Assembly: GCF_016785085.1 (NCBI RefSeq)
Contig: NZ_JAENHO010000001.1
Location: 558,001-622,000 of the forward strand
Direction of reading: 5' to 3'
DNA length: 64,000 bases
Source: Paractinoplanes lichenicola
GTDB taxonomy: Bacteria; Actinomycetota; Actinomycetes; Mycobacteriales; Micromonosporaceae
In this document: positions 7,469 to 15,751 of the stretch, one piece after another
Layout of the letters: each line of letters begins with the position of its first letter
Position numbering within the stretch: the stretch's first letter is position 1
Notes under the pieces: generated by a model
The model's input: the letters and a program-made list of their open reading frames with translations, nothing else
Told to the model about the DNA's origin: nothing
The model's database searches: none
Translations under genes and position numbers: made by a program

Positions 7469-7475
7469 GCACTTT

Positions 7476-7844
7476 GTGGTAACCGCGGACCCCTATCAGG
7501 CCGGCTGCGCGACCCGGCGCATTCTCGACCGCATCGGCGACCGGTGGACCGTGCTGATCGTGGGTGTGCTGGGCGAGGGCGACGCCCGCTTCTCGGAGCT
7601 GCGCCGCCGCATCGACGGCGTCTCGCAGAAGATGCTGACCCAGACCCTGCGCGGCCTCGAGCGCGACGGCATCGTCCGGCGCACGGTGCACGCCGAGGTT
7701 CCCGTACGGGTCGTGTATTCCCTCACCGAGGCCGGGCGCACGCTGCTGGAACCGCTGCGCGCGCTGCAACGCTGGTCGATCGAGCACCTCGGCGAGGTCG
7801 CGGCCGCTCAGGACACGTACGACCGGGCCGGGCACGGACCCTAG
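7476..7844 (+). CDS. HxlR-family transcriptional regulator
   Basis: 122 aa winged-helix regulator. The start of the domain reads GCATRRILDRIGDRWTVLIV, the hallmark of HxlR proteins including the conserved N-terminal Cys that serves as a redox sensor in some members. It continues with RFSELRRRIDGVSQKMLTQTLRGLERDGIV (recognition helix) and the wing. The start is GTG at 7476; no good ribosome site precedes it, so the mRNA may be nearly leaderless. Its TAG overlaps the TAG of the convergent gene (CTAG at 7841-7844). It probably regulates itself and the divergent reductase. Confidence 0.93.
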   Translation: MVTADPYQAGCATRRILDRIGDRWTVLIVGVLGEGDARFSELRRRIDGVSQKMLTQTLRGLERDGIVRRTVHAEVPVRVVYSLTEAGRTLLEPLRALQRWSIEHLGEVAAAQDTYDRAGHGP

Positions 7845-9601
7845 CGGCGTATCGCCTCGCGCAGGTTGACCAGCAACACCCCGGCCGCGGCGGCGAGCAG
7901 GCCGAAGGCGACGACATAGCGCCCCTCGAACCACAGCACCACCAGCAGCGCCACCGAGACCGCGGCCAGCAGCAGGCGCAGCAGCAGAGCCAAAAGCTTT
8001 CCCCGTACGAGGCCCTCCACGCACAACAGGCCCAGCAGCCAGATGACCGCCAGGTCGAGCCCGCCGGTCGCCAGGGGCGAGATCGCCACCCCGGCGGCCA
8101 CCAGGATCAGCGGGGTGCTGAGGACGGCCCACCACGACATCAGCTGACCGCGGAAGCCGGGCGGCGTCTCCATGGGCAGCCGGCGGTGCAGCAGGTGGGC
8201 GTGCGGGGGCTGGGCCACGATCTCGGCCATGACCGTACGGGCCTGCTCGTCGGCGAGCCGGGTTCGCTCCATGCGCAGCCCCAGCAGCCGGCGTTCCTGC
8301 TGGTGCAGCGCTCGCACCTCGGGCGAGGCCACCGGCAGCCCGGCCGCGGCCAGGGTGAGCTCCCGCTTCAGCGCGCCGATCTCGTCGTCGAGCGCGGCGA
8401 GCCGTTCGTCGTTCTCGCGGCGGCGCAGCTCGACCAGGGCCAGCTCGGCGGCGGGGCTGGGGGCGACCTTGGCCAGCCCGGCCCAGCCGACGGGGTCGGC
8501 CCACGACTGGCGGGCGGTGCCGTCGCGTTCGTAGCGCGGGCCGGCCGGGCCCCGTTCGCCGCCGAGCCGGTCGCGGGTGTCCCGGCCCCACAGGCCACGG
8601 AAGTCGCGCACCCAGTCGGTGTCGTCGTCGATCACGACCGCGTGCCACGCCTCGGGCTGGCCCGCGCCGACCGTACGGCCGTCGCCGCGCGCGTAGTCGA
8701 CGTACGGGATGCCGAGGCCCTGCTCGCCGTGCACACCCCAGGGCGCGAACAGCCGGGCCGTCCAGCGCAGGGCACCCACGATTCCCCGCAACCGCGGCGG
8801 CCGTACGGTGATCAGATAGTCCCCGGGCAGGTAGGCGCCGGAATGGGAACCCGCCCCGACGTAGACCACCGGATGCCGCCCGCCGACCAGGGTCAGGTCG
8901 GGATCGTCCCAGCGCCGCCGCAGGTCGTCGCCGATCTCGTCGTGCGCCGAGAAGACCACCCAGCGCGGCTCGGGCAGGCCGTCCGGCCCCGTCTCGCCCG
9001 TGCCGTCGAGGTAGATCGTGACCTGCTCCCAGTCGGCCTCGTGCTCGTTGACCCCGCCGAACGCCGACCGCCAGTTGTTGAAGCTGTAGAAATACCAGTA
9101 CTGGCAGACGATCCACAGGTCGTCGCGCAGCACCCGGCCGTAGTAGACCGGCTTGTCGGGTTCGAGGTGGTCGCGCTGCAGCAGGAACGAGTGGGCCGCG
9201 CTGCCGCCGGGCACGCTGCCGCGGAAGAGCAGCGAGATGCGGTTGGCCGTGTCGATCAGCCGCGCGGTCAGCCCGACCGAGGCCAGCCGGCTCGACCGCC
9301 GCAGGTGGGGCGGCCGTTCCCGAAGCGGGATGTGGGCCACGCCGAGCCGCCCGCGCGCGCCGGCCACCCCCGACAGCGACAACTGCAGGCCCTGCCCGGC
9401 ACCCGCGGCCTCGGCCAGCCCGTCGAGCGTCAGCCCGCCCGGCGCCACCTGCTCGACCGGGCTCTCCCCGGCCTCCAGCCGCCACAGCCCGGCATTGCTC
9501 ACATAGCGCTCGGCCGAGACCGGAAAGAAGTACTCCCCCTGCGTGAACCGCGCCACCGGCTCGTAGGCGCGCAACAGCCGAAGATCATCCTCAGTCCCCA
9601 C
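7841..9601 (-). CDS. VPS62/DUF946-like protein with C-terminal membrane domain
   Basis: 586 aa from the GTG at 9601; an in-frame TTG at 9658 would add 19 residues with no better support. The N-terminal half resembles the Vps62 family: QYWYFYSFNNW, then NEHEADWEQVTIYLD, then YVGAGSHSGAYLPGDY, in the order expected for that fold. The middle (about residues 370-450) is charged and helical, probably coiled coil (RRRENDERLAALDDEIGAL). The end has about four hydrophobic helices (from about 475), so the protein is probably anchored in the membrane with the Vps62-like domain on one side. No function is established for bacterial members. Neighbours give no clear pathway. Confidence 0.75.
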   Translation of the reverse strand: MGTEDDLRLLRAYEPVARFTQGEYFFPVSAERYVSNAGLWRLEAGESPVEQVAPGGLTLDGLAEAAGAGQGLQLSLSGVAGARGRLGVAHIPLRERPPHLRRSSRLASVGLTARLIDTANRISLLFRGSVPGGSAAHSFLLQRDHLEPDKPVYYGRVLRDDLWIVCQYWYFYSFNNWRSAFGGVNEHEADWEQVTIYLDGTGETGPDGLPEPRWVVFSAHDEIGDDLRRRWDDPDLTLVGGRHPVVYVGAGSHSGAYLPGDYLITVRPPRLRGIVGALRWTARLFAPWGVHGEQGLGIPYVDYARGDGRTVGAGQPEAWHAVVIDDDTDWVRDFRGLWGRDTRDRLGGERGPAGPRYERDGTARQSWADPVGWAGLAKVAPSPAAELALVELRRRENDERLAALDDEIGALKRELTLAAAGLPVASPEVRALHQQERRLLGLRMERTRLADEQARTVMAEIVAQPPHAHLLHRRLPMETPPGFRGQLMSWWAVLSTPLILVAAGVAISPLATGGLDLAVIWLLGLLCVEGLVRGKLLALLLRLLLAAVSVALLVVLWFEGRYVVAFGLLAAAAGVLLVNLREAIRR

Positions 9602-9649
9602 GCCCGGCCACGCTACCGCCCTCTCATGACAGCGGAGCTGTTGCGGTGA

Positions 9650-11112
9650 CCATTGCAATTTATGGCGCTGCTGGTAGTCGCAGGTTCAGTAGTTGTGTGA
9701 CATGATAGTCGCATGACTAGACGTCGTAACGTCGATACCGGACCAGTGGTGCACCGCACCGCCCGTATCGGCCTACGACTGACCCGCGCCCAACGGCAAC
9801 GCTGCTTCGGGCTTCTGCGCTCGGCCGGAGACGTGTGGGCATGCGTCCTGGAAATCAACGCCTGGCGCCGGCGACGTGGTGACAGACCTGTGGCCAGCTT
9901 CTACGAGTTATGTGGGCTGCTGTCAGCGTCCGGGCCGGGCACGTTCGGCGAACTGAACACCGCCGGGGCACGGTCGGTGCTGCGCCGCTACTCCGACGCT
10001 TGGTTCTCCGCCGCCGCCCGGCGCAAAGCCGGACACAGCGAGGTCCGCTACCCGCGACGACGACGAACCCTGATGCCTGTGCGCTGGTACCACGGCACGT
10101 TCGCGTTGTCCGGGCGTCAGGTGCGTCTGCCTGCCGCGCGGGGCTGCCCACCGTTGCTGGTCCGTTTGGACCGCACCGTGCCCTACCCCGCGGGCACGGT
10201 GCGGTCGGTAACCCTGGTGTTCGACGCCGGCCGGTTGTGGCTGGACGTCACCGCCGAACTCCCCATCGCTTCCTACCGACCCGGCACCGCACGCGATCAG
10301 AACCGGGTAGCCGGAGTAGACCTCGGGATCATCCATCCGTACGCCGCCGCCAACCCGGCCGACGGCACCGCGCTTCTCGTCTCCGGGCGAGCCATCCGAG
10401 CCGAACACCGCATGCACCTGGCCGACACCAAAGCCCGTCGTCGCGGCACTGCCCGCCACGCCCCTGGCAAAGGCCAGAAGGGGTCGCGACGTTGGCGCAA
10501 AATGCGGCGCCGGGCCCGGCTGATCGAAGCCCGGCATCACCGCCGAACCCGCCAAGCCCTGCACGAAGCAACCACAACGTTGATCTGCTGGGCCGTCGAA
10601 CAGCGCATTGGCACACTGACCGTCGGCGACCCCCGCGATGTTTTGAACAAGCCCGCCGGGCGGCGGCACAACTTGCGGCTACGTCAGTGGCAGATCGGCC
10701 GCACCCTGCAGATTCTGCAGGACAAGGCCGCTCTGGCCGGGATCCAGGTGCATCTGGTCGACGAACGAGGCACCTCGTCAACCTGCCCTAACTGCCACAA
10801 AAGGATCAGCAAACCCCGCGGCAGGAATATGACCTGCCCCCATTGCACGTTCGCCGGGCATCGCGACATCGCCGCGGCGTTCACCATCGCCACCCGCACC
10901 CCGGGCGGCGCCATCACCCCGGAAGCACTTCGTTGTTCTGGGGTGGTCACGCATCGTCGAGCTGGACGGCATCTCCCCGGTGCCGGACCAGCACGGCGTG
11001 ACCCACGCCGCCGGCCATCACGGCCGTCGGCACCAGGGTCCTTTGGCCGGCGGAGGCCCGCCTCACCATCCGTGGTGGGGAGTCGCTCGCTCACACTCGT
11101 GAACGAGGATCC
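9650..11112 (+). mobile_element. Stand-alone tnpB element (IS1341-type, IS200/IS605 superfamily)
   Basis: A tnpB gene is present without a Y1 tnpA transposase. The right side ends with an imperfect hairpin, TCGCTCAC-ACTC-GTGAACGA (11087-11106), just before GGATCC, as expected for subterminal structure in this superfamily. The left boundary is not defined by anything I can prove; the sequence before 9713 is locally less GC-rich. Limits are approximate. Confidence 0.45.
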
Positions 11113-11161
11113 ACAACAACGCCGGGACCAACCCGGTGGACGTTCGTGGACACCGCACTAG
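9713..11161 (+). CDS. tnpB: TnpB RNA-guided endonuclease, IS200/IS605-type
   Basis: 482 aa. The C-terminal half is a RuvC-like nuclease: VDLGIIHPYA (first Asp), VDERGTSSTC (Glu) and HRDIAAAF (last Asp), with a four-Cys zinc ribbon CPNC...CPHC between the last two. TnpB proteins use an omega-RNA from the element's right end to cut DNA and help retain the element. The catalytic D-E-D set is intact, so it may be active. No tnpA is adjacent. The frame continues about 85 residues past the RuvC domain, through the right-end hairpin and into flanking DNA, stopping 10 bp before the aldo/keto reductase gene; those last residues are probably not part of the working protein. Confidence 0.88.
   Translation: MTRRRNVDTGPVVHRTARIGLRLTRAQRQRCFGLLRSAGDVWACVLEINAWRRRRGDRPVASFYELCGLLSASGPGTFGELNTAGARSVLRRYSDAWFSAAARRKAGHSEVRYPRRRRTLMPVRWYHGTFALSGRQVRLPAARGCPPLLVRLDRTVPYPAGTVRSVTLVFDAGRLWLDVTAELPIASYRPGTARDQNRVAGVDLGIIHPYAAANPADGTALLVSGRAIRAEHRMHLADTKARRRGTARHAPGKGQKGSRRWRKMRRRARLIEARHHRRTRQALHEATTTLICWAVEQRIGTLTVGDPRDVLNKPAGRRHNLRLRQWQIGRTLQILQDKAALAGIQVHLVDERGTSSTCPNCHKRISKPRGRNMTCPHCTFAGHRDIAAAFTIATRTPGGAITPEALRCSGVVTHRRAGRHLPGAGPARRDPRRRPSRPSAPGSFGRRRPASPSVVGSRSLTLVNEDPQQRRDQPGGRSWTPH
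10950..11110 (+). ncRNA. Candidate omega-RNA scaffold of tnpB
   Basis: TnpB guide RNAs overlap the 3' end of tnpB and end at the element's right boundary, with the guide copied from flanking DNA. The stretch after the RuvC domain has hairpin potential, ending in TCGCTCAC-ACTC-GTGAACGA (11087-11106). The guide would then be read from about 11111 onward. Position is inferred from the family, not from an RNA model. Confidence 0.35.
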
Positions 11162-11170
11162 GTTGGGAAC

Positions 11171-12190
11171 ATGGAATACCGCACGCTTGGACGCAGCGGA
11201 TGCGCCGTCTCCTCCCTCTGCCTGGGCACGATGACCTTCGGCAACGAGTCCGACGAGAAGGTCTCGCACGCTCAGCTCGACCGGTTCGTCGAGGCCGGGG
11301 GCACGTTCGTCGACACCGCCGACGTCTATTCGAAGGGCGAGTCGGAACGGATCATCGGGCGCTGGCTGGCCGCGCGGCCGGCTGACGTGACCGACGCCGT
11401 GGTGCTCGCCACCAAGGGCCGCTTCCCGATGGCGGACGACCCCAACGGCGCGGGGTTGTCGACCCGCCACCTGACCCGCGCGCTCCACGCCTCGCTGGAC
11501 CGGCTCGGGGTCGACGCCGTCGACCTCTATCAGGCGCACGCGTGGGATCCGATCACCCCGCTCGACGAGACGCTGCGCACCCTGGACGGGTTCGTCCGGG
11601 CCGGCAAGATCCGCTACTACGGGTTCTCGAACTTCACCGGCTGGCAGCTCACCAAGGCGGTGGCCCTGGCCCGCGAGCTCGGCCTGGCCGGCCCGGTCAG
11701 CTTGCAGCCGCAATACAACCTGCTGGTTCGCGAGATCGAGTACGAGGTGGTGCCGGCGTCGCTCGACGCCGGGCTGGGCCTGCTGCCGTGGAGCCCGCTC
11801 GGCGGCGGCTGGCTGACCGGCAAGTATCGGCGCGACCAGCGGCCCACCGGCGCCTCCCGGCTCGGCGACAACCCGGAGCGGGGCATGGAGGCGTACGACC
11901 GGCGCAACGTCGCCCGTACGTGGGACGTGGTGGAGGCCGTGCAGCGCGTCGCCGAGGCCCGGGGCGTGTCGATGGCCGAGGTGGCCCTGGCCTGGGTGAC
12001 CGACCGGCCCGCGGTGACCTCGACGATCCTGGGCGCCCGAACCCTCGACCAGCTCGACGCCAACCTCAAGGCGGCCGGGCTGCACCTGACCGCCGAGGAG
12101 ACCGGCGCGCTGAACGAGGCCAGCGACCCCCGGCCCAACGACTACCCGTACGGGCCGCTCGGTGTCGACCAGCGCGGCCGGAGCATCTGA
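11171..12190 (+). CDS. Aldo/keto reductase
   Basis: 339 aa NADPH-dependent reductase of the AKR superfamily, YajO/Tas-like branch. It begins MEYRTLGRSGCAVSSLCLGTM. The catalytic tetrad is visible: Asp and Tyr in DTADVY, Lys in ATKGRF and His in LYQAHAWD. The C-terminal NADP-binding part has the typical ...ARTLDQLDANLKA segment. It would reduce aldehydes or ketones in the cytoplasm; the substrate is unknown. The gene stands alone between the tnpB element and a convergent histidine kinase gene, and the insertion upstream may have displaced its original promoter. Confidence 0.92.
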   Translation: MEYRTLGRSGCAVSSLCLGTMTFGNESDEKVSHAQLDRFVEAGGTFVDTADVYSKGESERIIGRWLAARPADVTDAVVLATKGRFPMADDPNGAGLSTRHLTRALHASLDRLGVDAVDLYQAHAWDPITPLDETLRTLDGFVRAGKIRYYGFSNFTGWQLTKAVALARELGLAGPVSLQPQYNLLVREIEYEVVPASLDAGLGLLPWSPLGGGWLTGKYRRDQRPTGASRLGDNPERGMEAYDRRNVARTWDVVEAVQRVAEARGVSMAEVALAWVTDRPAVTSTILGARTLDQLDANLKAAGLHLTAEETGALNEASDPRPNDYPYGPLGVDQRGRSI

Positions 12191-12224
12191 CCGGTCTCAC
12201 GGCGGCCGGGCCGGGTTCGGCCAC

Positions 12225-14333
12225 TCACCCGGTTCGGTCGGCGCGGTCGCACGTGTCCATGCCGCTCGCCTTGAGGCCGGTCCGGCTGAATCCCGGCCGG
12301 GGATCCTCGTCGCCGGCGTGCGGCACGGTGATCAGGAAGGCCGCCCCGCACGGTTCGTTCGGGCGGTAGCCGACCGTCAGCCCGCTGGCCTCGGCGAGCT
12401 GCCGCACCAGGTAGAGGCCGAGACCCGTACCGCTCGCGCCGACGGCCACCCCGCTGTCGGCGCGGGCGAACCGGTCGAACAGCTGCGGCACGAACGCCGG
12501 CGGCACGCCCTCACCGTGGTCGGCCACGCGGATCTCGACGTGGTCGGCCCGGTTCGCCACGGTCACCTCGAACGGCGGTTCGCCGTACTTGACGGCGTTG
12601 CTCAGCAGGTTGCCGAGGATCAGCTCGAGCAGCTTGCCGTCGGCCAGTCCGCGGATCTGGTCGGGGGCGACGACGGTGACCGGGGTGGTCCCGCCGGACT
12701 GGTGCGCCGCGACCGCGGCCCGGGCCAGCTGGGCGACGTCGAGGCCGACGGGCCGGGCCCGCATCGCGCCGGCGTCCAGCCGGGCCAGGGTGAGCACGTC
12801 GTTGACCAGGTCGCTGGCCTGATTGCCGGCGCGAGTGATCCGCTGGACGTCGTCGTGCTTCTCACCCGCGGACGACACGTCCCAGTCCTCCAGGAGCAGC
12901 TCGCCCAGCCCCACGATCTTGGTGAGGGGCTGCTGGACGTCGTGGCTGAGCATCGCGATGAAGTCGGCCAGGTGGGCGTTGGCCTCCTGCAGCTGCTGGG
13001 CCCGCTGGGCGAGCTCGGCCTCGTCGGCCAGCCGGGCCCGTTCCAGGGCGTTGCGCTCGGTCATGTCGACGATCTGGGTGGCGAAGTGGGTCGGCTGCCC
13101 CTCACCGTCACGCAGCAGTGCGCAGGTGGTCCCGGTCTCGAGAATGTGCCCGTCGGCATGCACGTAGCGAACGTCGAGCCGGAACCCGTCGGCGTGCCCG
13201 GCGAGGCAGGCGCGGCCGTGCGCCCGGACCGCCTCCACGTCGTCCAGGTGCATGATGTCGGCGTACCGGCGGCCGGCCAGGTCGGCCTCGGCCCGGCCGA
13301 ACAGCCTGCAGGCGGCCGGGTTGACCCGGACGAACCGGCCGTGGTCGTCGGTCAGGGTCATGCCGATGGCGGCGTCGTCGAAGACCTTGCGGAACCGTTG
13401 TTCGCTGGTGGCCAGGTCCTGGCGGCTGCGCCGGGCCCGGGCGATGGCCGCCACGACCAGCAGCCCGACCACCGCGGCGCCGATCAACCCGGCCCGGCCC
13501 GCGATGTCGCTGCCGGCCTGGGCGGCGTAGAGCACCTCCTCGCTCACGGTGGCCGACAGCCGCCACGGGGTGCCGGTGATGGGGGTGGAGGAGAACCGCC
13601 ACCACCGGTCGCCGGCCTGGTAGCGACCGTGCTCCTCCTGCCGCACAGCGGCCGCCAGCGGCCCGTTCTCGGTGGCCAGGGTGGGGATGCCGGCGTCGAG
13701 ATGCCGGTTGGCGGCGACGATGCTGCCGGCCGAGTCGACCAGCTGGATCTGAGCCCCGGAGAGCGACAACGCGCTGCTCAGGTAGGCCGACAACGGGCCC
13801 TCGCGGATGGTGACCGCCCCGGAGAACACCCGCCGGCCCGAGATGGAGTCGAACGGCACGGCGAACGCGACCACCGGTTCACCCCGGACCGCCGAGCGGA
13901 CGACCGGTGACACCGCGGGCCGGCCGTCGCGCAGCGCGGTCCGCAGATGCTCGTACTTCGAGGCCAGTTCCTTGCCGATCGCCTTCGGGTCGGCCGGGAC
14001 CGCCTGCAGGGTCCGGCCCCGGTCGTCGATCAGCACCGCGGCCGGATAACCGAAGCCCGCAACCGCCTGAGCGAACTGGCCGGCCCCGACCGTGGCGCCG
14101 GTCAGCGATGCGCGGGCCTGCACACCCTCACGCTGGATGAGGTCGGCGGTGTAGCTGGTCACGAAGTCCCGCATCAGGGCGACGCGCAACTCGAACCGCT
14201 GGTCGGCCGCCTGCCGGCTGTTGTGCTGCTGCCACAACAGCCCGGTCGTCCCGGCCGCGACCAGCAGCAGCCAGATCAGCAGCGGCAACGCCGCGGATCG
14301 CCACCACCCTCGCGCACTGCGAGCTAACCGCAC
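12225..14333 (-). CDS. Membrane sensor histidine kinase with extracytoplasmic and PAS domains (orphan)
   Basis: 702 aa from GTG 14333, with GGGAG 4 bases upstream. The first membrane helix is at about residues 13-33, followed by an extracytoplasmic sensor of about 230 residues with Cache-like features (ILID-DRG-type segments). A second helix lies near 272-292. A PAS domain follows (FRKVFDDAAIGMTLTDDHGRFV, about 310-425), with PAC-like end and coiled coil. The HisKA box is MLSHDVQQPL, with the phospho-accepting His near 460. The ATPase has an N box (NLLSNAVKYG), G1 (VADHGEG) and G2 (GTGLGLYLVRQL). No response regulator gene is adjacent, so its partner is elsewhere. Confidence 0.9.
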   Translation of the reverse strand: MRLARSARGWWRSAALPLLIWLLLVAAGTTGLLWQQHNSRQAADQRFELRVALMRDFVTSYTADLIQREGVQARASLTGATVGAGQFAQAVAGFGYPAAVLIDDRGRTLQAVPADPKAIGKELASKYEHLRTALRDGRPAVSPVVRSAVRGEPVVAFAVPFDSISGRRVFSGAVTIREGPLSAYLSSALSLSGAQIQLVDSAGSIVAANRHLDAGIPTLATENGPLAAAVRQEEHGRYQAGDRWWRFSSTPITGTPWRLSATVSEEVLYAAQAGSDIAGRAGLIGAAVVGLLVVAAIARARRSRQDLATSEQRFRKVFDDAAIGMTLTDDHGRFVRVNPAACRLFGRAEADLAGRRYADIMHLDDVEAVRAHGRACLAGHADGFRLDVRYVHADGHILETGTTCALLRDGEGQPTHFATQIVDMTERNALERARLADEAELAQRAQQLQEANAHLADFIAMLSHDVQQPLTKIVGLGELLLEDWDVSSAGEKHDDVQRITRAGNQASDLVNDVLTLARLDAGAMRARPVGLDVAQLARAAVAAHQSGGTTPVTVVAPDQIRGLADGKLLELILGNLLSNAVKYGEPPFEVTVANRADHVEIRVADHGEGVPPAFVPQLFDRFARADSGVAVGASGTGLGLYLVRQLAEASGLTVGYRPNEPCGAAFLITVPHAGDEDPRPGFSRTGLKASGMDTCDRADRTG

Positions 14334-14388
14334 ACACTCCCGTTCGGCACCCGACCGGAACCGGCTGAGTGCTATCCGCCGCTAATTG

Positions 14389-15582
14389 TCAGGCTTTCAC
14401 CGGGACCCGGGAGAAGGGGGTGGCCAGGACGGCCGCCGCGCCGAGCAGACCGCTCAGCCCGACCACGGTCGCCGGGGTCAGGCCGGCCTGCACCGCGCCG
14501 CCCGCGACCAGGAAGCCGAGGCCCTGGCAGACCAGCAGGCCCGAGGCGGCCACGCCCATCGCGCGGCCGCGGAACTCGGGGGCGACCCGGCGGACGAAGA
14601 CGGCGTTGAGCGGCACGATGAAGGAGGCGCCCGCGCCCGCCAGCACCAGCAGGAACAGCAGCACCGGCAGGCTCGGGCCGAGCAGGGCGGGGGCCAGGGC
14701 CACGGTCGAGAGCAGGGCGGCCGGGCGCAGCAGGCGGTCCCGCGTCCCCGCGGCCAGCACCCGGGTCAGCGCGATCGCGCCGAGCAGGAAGCCCAGCGAG
14801 GGCGCGGCCAGCAGCAGGCCGGCCTGCACCGGGCCGCCGCCGAGAGACTCCGCGTACGGATAGGCGATGGCCTCGGGCGCGAAGGAGAAGCCGGTGGCGA
14901 TCCAGACCAGGGCCAGGCAGGTGCGCAGCCACGGGTCGGCCAGGATGTAGCGGATGCCGTCGCGCGACTGGGCCAGCAGCCCGGCCGTCTCGCCGTCGGG
15001 CAGCGCGGCCGGACGCCGGGCCACGCCGAGGGCGATCAGGGCGGCCGACAGGGCGAAGGTGGCCGCGTTGCCGAGCATCGACCAGACCGGGCCGATCGCG
15101 GCCACGACGAGGCCGCCGGCGACGAAACCGAGCAGCTGGCTCAGCTGGTGGGTGACGTTGCTCAGGCCGTTGCCGGTGATGTAGGCCTCGCCGGGCAGCA
15201 CCTCGGGCATGATCGCCGCCCGGGCCGCCACGAACGGCGGCGAGAACAGATGGGCCGCGTACAAAAGCACGATGGCCAGCCAGAGCGGCAGGCCGGGCAC
15301 CGCGACGAGGGCGATCAGAACCGCCCGGGCCAGGTCACAGCCGATCAGCACTGCGCGGCGGGGCAACCTGTCGGCGTACGTGGAAAGAATTGGCCCCCCG
15401 AAGACGCCCGGCAACCAGGCGCTGGCGTAGGCGACCGCGGAGAGCAACGCCGAGTCGGTGCGGTCGAAGACGAGCACGGCCACGGCCACCGCCGCCACCT
15501 GGTCACCCAGGTAGGAGAGGACTTGACCGCCGTACAGGAATCGGAATTCTCGATATTCGAAGAGCTCGCGATAGGTGGCCAT
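14389..15582 (-). CDS. MFS exporter, DHA3/EntS-like
   Basis: 397 aa with about 12 predicted membrane helices. The N-terminal segment (YREFRFLYGGQVLSYLGDQVAAVAV) and the loop after helix 2 (YADRLPRRAVLIGCDLARA) match MFS_3 exporters such as EntS and macrolide pumps. It probably exports a drug or secondary metabolite. The start is ATG 15582. No ribosome site lies outside the 12-bp hairpin that ends 8 bases before the ATG, so translation is probably controlled by that hairpin and by the 16-codon gene just upstream on the same strand. Confidence 0.88.
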   Translation of the reverse strand: MATYRELFEYREFRFLYGGQVLSYLGDQVAAVAVAVLVFDRTDSALLSAVAYASAWLPGVFGGPILSTYADRLPRRAVLIGCDLARAVLIALVAVPGLPLWLAIVLLYAAHLFSPPFVAARAAIMPEVLPGEAYITGNGLSNVTHQLSQLLGFVAGGLVVAAIGPVWSMLGNAATFALSAALIALGVARRPAALPDGETAGLLAQSRDGIRYILADPWLRTCLALVWIATGFSFAPEAIAYPYAESLGGGPVQAGLLLAAPSLGFLLGAIALTRVLAAGTRDRLLRPAALLSTVALAPALLGPSLPVLLFLLVLAGAGASFIVPLNAVFVRRVAPEFRGRAMGVAASGLLVCQGLGFLVAGGAVQAGLTPATVVGLSGLLGAAAVLATPFSRVPVKA

Positions 15583-15590
15583 CAGCTGGG

Positions 15591-15620
15591 CGGCGCCGCC
15601 CGACGTCCCGGGCGGCGCCG
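15591..15620 (-). promoter_or_regulatory. 12-bp hairpin between leader peptide and MFS gene (attenuator or translation switch)
   Basis: On the minus strand a perfect 12-bp stem (CGGCGCCGCCCG paired with its complement) and 6-base loop begin 7 bases after the stop of the 16-codon gene and end 8 bases before the MFS start. A ribosome paused on or ending the small gene would reach the stem and open it, exposing the MFS start. Without a T-run it is more likely a translational switch than a simple terminator. Confidence 0.7.
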
Positions 15621-15626
15621 GTCTCC

Positions 15627-15677
15627 CTAACCCCAGGTCGCCCCGCGGGTCCAGTTCGCACCCTTGCTCGCGTTCAT
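15627..15677 (-). CDS. 16-residue peptide gene (leader or signalling peptide)
   Basis: Encodes MNASKGANWTRGATWG. It has an unusually good ribosome site, AAAGGAG, with 6 bases between GGAG and the ATG at 15677. It lies between an AfsR-like regulator gene (ends 15752) and an MFS exporter gene (starts 15582), all on the minus strand. Two Trp residues in 16 and the following hairpin suggest a regulatory leader peptide for the exporter. Alternatives are a secreted peptide signal read by the TPR domain of the regulator, or a small effector placed like AfsS after AfsR. I do not recognise a published family. Confidence 0.6.
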   Translation of the reverse strand: MNASKGANWTRGATWG

Positions 15678-15751
15678 GGCGGACTCCTTTCGCTGACGTC
15701 GGGTCGGGATCGACGATCGTCCACCGGCCCTGTGGAATTCCTGCGGCGGCG

